From: Acanthaster planci | Taxonomy: Eukaryota > Echinodermata > Asteroidea > Valvatida > Acanthasteridae | NCBI RefSeq assembly: GCF_001949145.1 | Contig: NW_019091713.1 | Location: 20,763 to 82,762 of the forward strand | Length of the DNA stretch: 62,000 nucleotides | Direction of reading: 5' to 3' | Shown: positions 13,371 to 22,286 of the stretch, one piece after another | Layout: every line of letters starts with the position of its first letter | Numbering within the stretch: position 1 is the stretch's first letter | The notes under the pieces: model-generated | Seen by the model: the letters and a program-made list of their open reading frames with translations, nothing else | Database searches by the model: none | What the model was told of the DNA's origin: nothing | Translations under genes and position numbers: made by a program

Positions 13371-13608
13371 GTGAGAGAGAGTTTTGTGTGTGCATACATC
13401 AATATCGCAGGTGCAAAGTAAATAAGGTACATGAGAAAGCATTGGAATGGTGGTGCAGTTTTCTGTGTGTTCTTCCCTTTTGCACTCCATCATTTCTACG
13501 AGTGTGCACTCTGTACATGTATGTCAAACGGTTAGCCTACTTATTCAGTGTTGGAATATCAAACGGTTACTTGTTCAACATTGAATGTTGAACATCAAAT
13601 GAGGAACT

Positions 13609-15675
13609 GATTTTACATCAGTGTCATCTATCTAGGTGAATCCAAAAATTAAAATGTAGGGGGCCCACATGTACATGTACATGTAGGTTTCCTTTCTTAT
13701 TTTTATCCCTGCCTGGGCCATTTTCCAATACTCAACTTCGGCTCTGTCTCTGGCTTCAACTGTTTCTTTTACTAGCTGACTTTGAGGCTGTGAGCAGGGT
13801 AATCAGTCTAATAGTGCCAGAGAACATCAAATAAGATGCAAGAAAGCCAAAAATTACAGTAATCCAATGTAATTTAAATGCTTCAGGCCCATAATCGGGG
13901 ATTGGTTTTGGAAACGAAGCCTGGACGGAGACGAAGTTGAGTATTGGAAAACGGCCCTAGTCTCTATTGATTAGGCAAGTTTTGGAGTCTGTAAACCAAT
14001 GACAGATCACAGATTGTGGTCCAGATCCATGGTCATCAGGTCGGGGACCAAACCACAATCTCGCAACCAGTGTTCTAGTTAGGACCAAATTAGTGCCGGG
14101 TAAATTTCTGGATGAGCGCAGTTCTCAACACTTTCTGATGCTTGAAATACGATTGAATTGGTACATGTACATTTAATCAGAGATGCCAAATTTTCAAAAT
14201 GAACAAGTGTAATCCTATCGCACTTCCAGTTCCGGTTTCCCAACCAATCCTAATTTTTCGGCATGGCCCTAAGAATTTTCATCGGCAAATTAGAAAAAAA
14301 GTTTTAAAAAATTCTACCGTCTTTTCTTTCAAAACAAACATCAGTCAACAACTTGTCACGTCAAAACACTTGTAATTACCTGACTAGCATTGTGCAAGTG
14401 AACTGTAATTGTGGATTTTAAAATTTCCACATTAATTCTGGTAAGCTTTTATTTTAATCACTTTAGGGGCAATTTTTGGCAACTTTTATCCCATTCAATC
14501 AACACACAAAATTGTCCAAAAATCCTTACCTACCGACCCTATTTAATTGGAAGCAGGTCATTTTTTTTCTTGGCCTAACTAATGTGCTTCTCAGTGTCAT
14601 AAGATCCGCAGCGTGGGCAATGTTTATCATGTCACAGTTAAATGTACATCCGTTGCAAAATACACATTACACGTAAGCTTCTCCACGACAAGACTTTGCA
14701 ATGGCCCATATTTGTATTCATCCCTGAACTTCTGCTCACTTGTTGACACGGTGCAAAACAAGTCCAGTTGCTCACCAAATATCCAAGAATCGAATCCTCG
14801 ACAGTCCTCCCACTCCGGTCAACATTAGCACGATCATGGTGTTCCATACCGTGTATACGATATCGGCACATGTACATGTACAATGCGCATATGGACGTAC
14901 ACAATCACGTTGCAATCAAGCCTGTTTGCCCCCTGTTCATCATAGCATTAATCGGGGCGAGCGGATGATTCTACCGCTACTAACACAGCGTGTATGCACA
15001 AAGTGCGGGACGCCAGTGACACATTTCTGACGCGCGCATTGCGAGGCCGGCTCTGTGGTACCGGTAGCTTATGTATAGAGTACTGGGTGGTGCTGCCCGG
15101 CGCCGCCCACCGTGGCTAGAATCCTGCTAGCGACGTCTCCAATTTTTGCTTATGTCGCTTGGTCAAGCAATGTCGTCATTTTTATCAGGTCACTTGATAA
15201 CAATTTTCCACCGAGATTTGGGAAAATAATGAGATTTGAAATGCCGGCAGCCAACATGGCCACCATTGCCATTACCGTTGGAGTCTATGGCAAAATTACT
15301 ACTGAAAATTTGCCACGGTTAATTGATGGAGATTTGTAATGGCAACATTTTCATGCATACAGTAGACTTTGACAAAGTTTTTTTTTCCGCTTAAATGATT
15401 TCATCAGCAGAATTGGACTTGCCTATCCACCGAATTCATCATATCCAGTGCAAGATTTACAAAAAAATCTCCTAAATCTGCTTTTAGACATACCAAATGA
15501 AAGCAAAGTTTCATTTACATGTAGATCTGGGGCAGCATGTTTCCAGTTAATTTGATCAATCAGAGCAATTTGTATTGAAGTTTTTGGCAATAAAGAGATC
15601 AATGTCATCTGCTAATCCTGATCTAAAAATAGTTCAAAATTACATCATCATTGCACAATCAAGCAGTGTATGCAG
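13609..15675. other. no gene seen
   Basis: TACATGTAC words occur at 13668-13686, about 14160 and 14866-14882. A GC-richer patch at 14990-15330 contains AGCCAACATGGCCACCATTG, which looks like a YY1-type start region. The ORF behind it shows no family and is bounded by TCTATGGCAAAATT, a word I associate with dispersed repeats. Confidence 0.4.
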
Positions 15676-15880
15676 AGTCTGGCGTCGTTGCTAGAATGTT
15701 GTTTGGTCCTCGACCTGGTCAAGATGGTGAAACAAACACGGCTGGCGGCCAGAATGTATAAGGAGGTATTGAGGGTGTGCTGACTGTACTTAACCCCAGA
15801 ACTGTGGGGTCCATGAGGGGTGGACGTTGGACCCTACAGTTCTGGGGGTAGACTTAGCCCAGGTTCGACGCCAGTCTTCA
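15676..15880. repeat. nested inverted repeat / hairpin
   Basis: The inner stem 15794-15813 (CCCCAGAACTGTGGGGTCCA) pairs with 15828-15847 with one mismatch around a 14-nt loop. An outer pair, GAGTCTGGCGTCG near 15676 and CGACGCCAGTC near 15870, encloses it. This is the layout of a small hairpin-type MITE. Confidence 0.65.
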
Positions 15881-17552
15881 TTTCATTACGTCCAAGTTCT
15901 AAGACTTGTGTACAAAACCAACCACAAATTTAGTTCCAATTTGTTCTTGGTTTACCTTGTTGAATAAACTAATTTCACGTTTACGTTCTTTGTGGCCTTA
16001 TCTATCCATTTGGGGGGGCTAGGAATTTCAGAACGAACCACGGACTGCAAAATCAAGGAAAGTAAATGAGAGACAACGTTACTTTTGTAGATGCAATTCA
16101 TCCGTTCTCAAGTGGCAAAGTGCACGCACGTACAGGAATCTATGCTGCGTGCACGCACTATGCATGCGCGATTTCCAGTGAAGGTCAGTTGCACGCTTGC
16201 TACACGGATGCCGTGACTGGTACCAAGCTTTAACCTGTGTGCCATCAAGACGATATAAAACGTAGTACAGCCAGGGAGTCCACCTGGACTAGGGGTAGAC
16301 TGTACTGCAGTCCTTTTGTTTTAAGGTGTGGGATTGCACTTCCACGCCATCAAATGCCTAAAAGCTTCCTGAGAAGTGCAAATAATTGCACGCCTGAAAC
16401 CATCCGTACCGCACTCCTCGGCATGAGTTTACTTTATAATTATACTTTGCAATTTTTGAGAAAGATGAAACGAAAAGAATCAAACATTAGGCCTACCTAA
16501 CAGTTAGTGATGACAGAATCATTTTTGATTCTCCTGGCAAAACAGATTTGTGTGACAGCTCTGTCTGTGTACAATCGTTCAGCACACCCATGTTGCACAG
16601 CGCTGCAGCAACCATTGCTGCATGCGTAATGCTACATACACCACACTGTACATGGCTTTACGAGCTTGTACACATCACACACAGTGCCACGAGATCATAC
16701 CACTTCTCAGTCAAACTTTTCCAATGAATTTCCTGATTATCCCAGGTATTTTGCGGAGATGTCTGTCCTGTAAGTTGTTCCGATCACAACAATGACACTT
16801 TTCGAAAAAAAAACATACATGTAGATGGCTTTTACTTGCATCTGCACAAAACGATCTCCAGAAGTTGACAAGCTTTCATGATGCAGGCTCCCGCGCCGTA
16901 GGTGTAGTGAGCCAACGAATTCTTTTGAAGTTGAGACTGGGACCCGACCAGTCAATCATGATGCCCCACGTACATGTAGTGCTTGAAAGCCATGGAGAGA
17001 TCATGCCAGCGTGGATCGCAGCAGATCTTTGTGTGCAGACACGTACACGTAAACGTCCTAATGTTTCCCAATACATTTTTGTAGTGTTATGAATGGAAAT
17101 AACTCGCAGGAAAGATTTATTGGAAAAATTTCATGGAGAATACTGGAGTGATCTTGTGGCTCAGTCAGAGGAACTCGGCATTGTCTGTTGAGGCTGGTAT
17201 TATGGAAAAGCTGATATTATGATTTTATGACCATTATAAAACCTTGATTCTTTTTACATGTATTGGACATACTGGAATCTCTTCCAGTTTGCTTGAAGTA
17301 AGCAGTTGTAATAAACTAATCTGAAACTGTTGCACTATTTTTGTTGGTTTTGATTGTTTATACATGTATGTAATGTCGACCTAATTTTATCTTTATTTTA
17401 CTAAGTCTTGACTGACCCAAGGTTTTAATTCATTGTTCAAAATCACACTCCTAGAAAAATTGCATACCTGGAAATGTCCAGGGGTGTTTTGTTTTTGCAC
17501 AAATCACAAGGACTGGTACTGTGTTGACGGTGATTAGCGACGCCAGACGTTC
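15881..17552. other. no gene seen
   Basis: A 9-bp perfect inverted pair GTGCACGCA/TGCGTGCAC lies near 16120-16160. An open stretch at 16865-17092 (+) reads as varied sequence without an obvious family. I cannot defend it as an exon. Confidence 0.4.
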
Positions 17553-17560
17553 ACAAGAAG
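17553..17560. repeat. left 8-bp target-site duplication ACAAGAAG
   Basis: Identical to 19675-19682 on the other side of the foldback element. Confidence 0.8.
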
Positions 17561-17981
17561 CTAGCCCCACTAGTGTGGCATGGACTCTCACTCCTGCTCC
17601 GGCCTTAGCCACACATCCGTATACGCAATTTCGTGTCGGCGTACTGAAAATTTTCATTGTGGGCGCAATTTCTTTTACACACAGAGATAATCCTTAGCCT
17701 CTCCGCTTTCTTAGGGCCATTTATTGAATGATTTCGCTCACGTTGTTCTGGTATTTTCCAGTCTTTTTGCCTTCACCCATTCAATCTCATGGGCTCGCTC
17801 TCACAGTCACCATCTTTAAAATAAGGTCGTTGAACATTACGTCACTTGGCCCCTCATCGTCTCGACAGCTGTTCCATGTCAAGACATACATGTATCTACA
17901 GTAACTAATACACAGACTGAGCGATAAAATACAACATCATACATGTACCAAGTTGCAACGGGCTCTAAAACGGTGTCAGGT

Positions 17982-18170
17982 CAACTCGCCCCCTGACCGA
18001 CTCGTCCCTTTCCAACTCGTCCCCTTGTAAACTCGCCCCATGACCGACTCACCTCTTACCAACTCGCCTCCTGGCCGACTCGCCCCCTGACTGACTCGCC
18101 CCCTGGCCGACTCGCCCCCTGACCGACTCACCCCCTGGCCGACTCGCCCCCTGACCGACTCGCCCCTAGG
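17982..18170. repeat. left foldback minisatellite, 12 units of 15-16 bp
   Basis: Consensus unit ACTCGCCCCCTGACCG, with about 12 units from CAACTCGCCCC to CGCCCCTAGG. Variants include ACTCGTCCC and ACTCACCTC. The reverse strand gives a glycine/arginine/serine-rich open frame, which is a by-product of the array. Confidence 0.9.
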
Positions 18171-19291
18171 AACGTCAAACAAATACATGTATGGCTGGCC
18201 CAATGTATTAAAAAAAAAAACAATGGTTCTAACCAATGACGCGACACGAACGACTCACGGATGATGATGGATATTTGGACATCACCACTAATCACTTACT
18301 TATTCAAACGCTTCCTACGTCCACTGTCTGATTAGGTTATTTGTACATCCAACATACCCTCAGGATCAACAACTTCGAACCCTCCGTCCCATTAATATTT
18401 GGGTATGTGACTGTATCTTCTTGAAGTGACCCGATATCCAGTTAGTTAGTTAGTTAGTTATAGAGCTCTGTTGCTCATTCACTCGACTGGGACCTCACAT
18501 ATACTGCGAAAATTGATTTAGGTTCTTGGATATGCGCTTTTTGTGTGATGTATAAAGTCATAGTGGTACATTGTACACTAATGTAAATTTTTAAAGCCCC
18601 ATTATTAATTTTTTTTTATTTGCATAATTTTTATTCCTTTTTTGGAATTGAATATCTTTGAGAGTGCCCTTAATTTGTTTACAAGTAACGGGCACCAGAT
18701 GACATGACTGTTTTACCATGACGTCATGACACCGACAGTGCATGCTGGGATATAATTCAATATGGCCAATCAACAACGTGATCCTTGATGACTGTACTCG
18801 CCAAATAAATCAGTATTTAGTGTTAATTGTGAACTAATAATTGCATCCTGTGAAGTTATCGGAACCTGAAAGTGTGTTGCGACTGTTACACCCTTTGTCA
18901 TAAATCATGTCTCCTTAACACTTCCGTCGTCAGGCATTATGACTAATATGTACCATTTTTTTTATCCGAAATAGTCCGCAAAGTTAATTAATATGGTAGA
19001 GTGTTGGTGTTGTGGCGCACAAAATCCCATAGACAATACACAGCAAATGCTGCGCCATGGCCCATACACACGATAATACTGAATTAGTTTTACCAATATC
19101 AAAAAATATTGTTACCCCCCAACTTCCACACAAAGGGAATATCCACCAAGCTTTAAACAAACTCGACTTTGAGTGCCCGCTGCAAACCCAAGAACCTATT
19201 TTTAAGGGCAGCAATCACTGATTCCATCTCTGACTGATTGTATTTTTTATTAAATGGTGAATGGGCCGGCCATACGTACTTGGCAAACTTA

Positions 19292-19462
19292 GGGGGCGAG
19301 TTGGCTAGGGGGCAAGTTGGCTAGGGGCGAGTCGGTCAGGAGGCGAGTCGGTCAGGGGGCGAGTTGGTAAGGGGGCAAGTTGGCTAAGAGGCGAGTTGGT
19401 AAGGGGCGAGTTGGTAAGGGGCGAGCTGGTAAGGGGCGAGTCGGCCAGGGGGCGAGTTGACC
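19292..19462. repeat. right foldback minisatellite, 11 units, inverted
   Basis: Consensus GGGGGCGAGTTGGCTA, about 11 units of 15-16 bp. It is the reverse complement of the left array type. Units alternate between GAGTTGG and GAGTCGG forms. Confidence 0.9.
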
Positions 19463-19674
19463 TACAATCTCTAAAACAACGTGAGAGAAATCATTCAATA
19501 AATGGCACTAAGAAAGCAGAGAGGCTAATGATCACCTCTGTGTGTAAAAGATTGTGCCCACGATGATAAGTGGGTGCGCCGAAAATCTTCAGTACACCGA
19601 CACAAAATTGCGTATACGGATGTGTGGCTAAGGATGGAGCGGGAGTGAGAGTCCGTGCCACACTAGCGGGGCTA

Positions 19675-19682
19675 ACAAGAAG
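19675..19682. repeat. right 8-bp target-site duplication ACAAGAAG
   Basis: Exact copy of 17553-17560, directly after the right tip GGGGCTA. Confidence 0.8.
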
Positions 19683-19815
19683 TTAACGTTGGGCTTTTAT
19701 GCAGAATTTCAGTGGTTCCTGGTGTAAAAAGCTCGGACCGTTTCGATACTGATTTCTCATAAAACAAGTTTGTATCTTCAACTACCGTTTACGAGCAAAA
19801 ATAACTGAAACTTAC

Positions 19816-19887
19816 CTTTAGTCCAGCAAAAAGACGAAAAAGGACAGCGCCACTTGATATGAAGCCGGAATAGGAGAACGCAGCCAT
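19816..19887 (-). CDS. probable first coding exon, unknown small/secreted or membrane protein
   Basis: On the minus strand the sequence TTTTAAAGATGGCTGCG gives a start codon inside a YY1-like AAGATGGC box, common at metazoan gene starts. It opens 24 codons, MAAFSYSGFISSGAVLFRLF then AGLK, ending exactly at a strong donor, AAAG|GTAAGTTTCAG (intron phase 0). The peptide has a short hydrophobic run as in a signal or first membrane segment. Upstream DNA (19890-19960) is GC-rich, as in a promoter. Later exons would lie to the left, beyond or inside the foldback insertion, which would then sit in the first intron. I could not identify exon 2 or the family, so this remains a candidate. Confidence 0.45.
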
Positions 19888-20880
19888 CTTTAAAACACGC
19901 GGGGTTTAAGGTGGGGCGCCCTCTCGGCAGTAATGCCTCTTCCCCGTAGCTTCGTTTTGAGCTAGCGGCACACTTTCTGCGCCATGCAAACTACTAAACG
20001 TCGTTGAGGGTGGAGGCCTACCGATTAGTTATTCCAAACACCGACTTCAGTTGGGATCGGCTTTCTGAACCAGTTGCTGAACGAACTTTCTTTGTCGACA
20101 GCTAACAACAATATTTTTTTAAGTAAAATACAAAGCAAGTCACCTTTTACTTTGGTGATAATAGATATTAATTTAAACTGAAGAAAACGTTCATCCAATT
20201 TAAGGCCCGAGTTATATAACCCCGGGATCAACAAAACGTTTTTTGAAATCAGCCATTATGAGAAAACATCGTCTTCCCTCTAAAATTTGGCACTTGACTT
20301 GTAAAAACTATGAAGGAAAACAGTCATCAAAAGATGTGAATGATATATATACATCTATATTTTAATGACGTCATTTCTGTTGGTAAACAAACCCAAGGGA
20401 CAACAACATACTTCTGGTTCAAATCAGGGTCGAGCAAACGTGAATGCATTTCTATCACCCACTTCCTCCAAATATGAAGTTAAAAATACATGTATACTAC
20501 TAAAAAAGTTAAGGACCACTTTTTAAGTTAAGGGCTACTCTTTTTTTAACTTGTAATCTCTTTCAAAGCAATGAGTGGGGTCTAGTTCTTTCATTTTTTG
20601 TTTGTCTAGATGGTGTTCTCATTGGGATAAAAAAAATTCAAAAAGTGCAATGATGCAAGAGATATTCAGCAGTAAAATATCTCATATGAAAAGAGTATAC
20701 ACAAAATAAAATTTGAAGTGCTTCTTAACTTGTTTGAGAAGTGTAGTAACTACAGAAAGCAACAGTGTGCCTCGCTAAACCAGCTTTCCTCTACAGCCCT
20801 TCCTGTTTGGCACTAGATACTTTTCTCCTTGTCTTTCAGAAGTGTATGCCTGTATGGACATCGGAAAGTACTTCGGGTTT
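19888..20880. other. possible bidirectional upstream region; no gene
   Basis: GC-richer near 19890-19990 (putative promoter of the minus-strand exon), then AT-rich DNA. No recognisable coding sequence. Confidence 0.35.
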
Positions 20881-21221
20881 AAGATAAAAGGCCTCTGAGC
20901 ATTTCCTATTTAATTACCTTGCGCAGTCACGGCGATCTAACTTTAGCCTGTCAAATTGGCCCACATCCGACACATTCGCTGACAACAAGTCCTACCCGTG
21001 ACTAATACCAACATCAAGGTCGGCAAAGCACACCAAAATATTACTTCGAGCGACCCTGCAGGCTCGGTTGGGTGTTGGCAATTCGCACATTTTTACGGGC
21101 ACACCTCGTTTCAACTGGGGTGTATGAGAGCCAGGGGGTTATCCACACACCCCTTCATAACTGCCTTGCAGAGGAGTTATTTGTAACTAAGTCGTGACGG
21201 GGCCTCAACCTTCACTACACG
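20881..21221 (+). promoter_or_regulatory. candidate promoter and 5' non-coding exon of the TRIM gene
   Basis: A TATA-like GATAAAAGG lies near 20882-20892. About 330 bp later a good donor, CACTACACG|GTAAGTTC, ends a possible exon at 21221. The matching acceptor would be TTTTTGTCTTTGTCTTTCAG ending at 22220, giving an intron of about 1 kb. A second donor-like site, AAAATG|GTAAGA, exists near 21897. Transcript data would decide. Confidence 0.3.
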
Positions 21222-22015
21222 GTAAGTTCATTTAAACACCTCTGGCAAACAGTACAGCGTTCCTTGTTATCTCCAAGAGAATCTTTCCAGCTTCGCAGGT
21301 TCCAGCCATCACTTGTAATGGAGACGAGAATGTGGTGTCAAATTAATAAGAATCGATACCGTGTGAATTCAATGGACCTACAACAATAGTAATTATAGGC
21401 AACGAAACTACTATAAACGGTAGGCCTGTGGGTTCGATGATAGAGTCGTTCTGCTTTTGAGTATTACTCAAAGAATAAACTGTCACAGAAAATGCTCCTT
21501 AGTAGGAAATTGGACCATCCGCTCCATTACTAGCTCTCAAGGGAGTCTTGCCTACACGTACGCTCGCAATTAGGTCCCTCTTGGTTCTTGATAACAACGG
21601 GAAGTTTCTGTGTAAAGTATTGACAGATTTGTCTCGTGTACATTTCATGCATCCTTCGGTTAAAATCACATTCACACAATTTCACCTGGTGGAAATATTC
21701 AGTACAATCGAAATGATAACAATTCGAGAACTGAAGTAGTATCGGCTTAAAGAAAACAGGAATCATCTCTCTTGGGGTTCGATTGAATGGTACTGGCGCT
21801 GCACGTCACACGATGCAGCACTATGCCACGACGCCTGACCCCTGCTTCACAATCATGCAGTGACTGTTGCAAAGACAGCAAACACTGTTCAAAATGGTAA
21901 GAAAAAAATTTTAATTCGCACCGGTACGTACGTAAGGGATTTTTTTCCTATAATGTCCTAAATACACTTTCATAAGAATCTCCTGTTAGTATTCAGAGAA
22001 AAGTTGACAATTGAA

Positions 22016-22115
22016 TGTGCTGTGCCAAAACAGCAACTTTTGTGATGTCAACTGACAATAGAATTTACTGTTATTTGACAGACATTTTTTAACAATGCAT
22101 AAACACGGCGTGGGG
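22016..22115. repeat. dispersed repeat, copy 1 (inside putative TRIM 5' intron)
   Basis: Shares, in the same order and orientation as 30606-30696, the blocks AGTAACTT/AGCAACTT, TTGACAACAGAATTTCCTGT or CTGACAATAGAATTTACTGT, and TTATTT..CAGACA.TTTT. By eye about 75% identity over ~90 bp. Confidence 0.6.
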
Positions 22116-22274
22116 TCATGGCAACTCTTCATGCTGCAAATACAATGATTACAATGCTTGAACACCTTCTTTGCCGCTGGTGTTTAATTTAAACTAAAAG
22201 TTTTTGTCTTTGTCTTTCAGCAGGTTGACATACGACTGTGACCTTTTGTTGTATATTTTGTTTATTCCCAGGCT

Positions 22275-22283
22275 ATGTTGTGA
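22275..22283 (+). promoter_or_regulatory. minimal upstream ORF (ATG TTG TGA)
   Basis: A start codon followed by one sense codon and a stop lies 3 nt before the TRIM start codon. It is in frame with the main ORF. It is included in the mRNA whichever nearby acceptor (ending 22220 or 22271) is used, and could reduce or gate initiation at 22287. Confidence 0.5.
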
Positions 22284-22286
22284 GTG

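Larger units (their letters stand above)
11218..13608. mobile_element. long inverted-repeat element enclosing repeat copies
   Basis: The left arm 11218-11357 and the right arm 13461-13608 are reverse complements of each other, roughly 70-75% by eye. Shared blocks in order from the outside are TTTGATGTTC(A/G)ACATT, AAGTAACCG, GAATAAGTA, TTTTGACAT or GTTTGACAT, then A(T/C)GATGGAGTGCAAAA. The interior holds three copies of a direct repeat and no transposase. I did not find a convincing target duplication. It is probably a non-autonomous DNA transposon of foldback type, or an old one. Confidence 0.6.
17561..19674. mobile_element. TU-like foldback transposon, non-autonomous, 2.1 kb
   Basis: The two ends are long inverted repeats flanked by the perfect 8-bp direct repeat ACAAGAAG. 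The left tip is TAGCCCCACTAGTGTGGCA (after one extra C) and the right tip, reverse-complemented, is TAGCCCCGCTAGTGTGGCA. Each arm has an outer unique domain of ~190-200 bp (17562-17749 and 19473-19674), a minisatellite of 15-16 bp units (17982-18170 and 19292-19462) and an inner stretch sharing (C/T)GTATGGC(T/C)GGCCCA. The left arm has ~230 bp extra between outer domain and array. The ~1 kb centre (about 18235-19225) has no transposase, so it must have moved in trans. Modular inverted repeats with 15-bp tandem units are the hallmark of sea urchin TU elements; the family assignment is inference. Confidence 0.85.

Noticed and set aside
15868-15880. GGTTCGACGCC as a tRNA B box
   Set aside because: It does not match the B box at key positions and is part of the outer arm of the 15.7 kb hairpin.
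17976-18236. 86-codon minus-strand ORF rich in Gly, Arg and Ser repeats
   Set aside because: It is the translation of the foldback minisatellite; the repeat is a DNA-level array with an inverted partner.
22284-22286. In-frame GTG as an earlier TRIM start
   Set aside because: Eukaryotic initiation strongly prefers ATG. ATG 22287 has a good context and leaves the RING domain complete.
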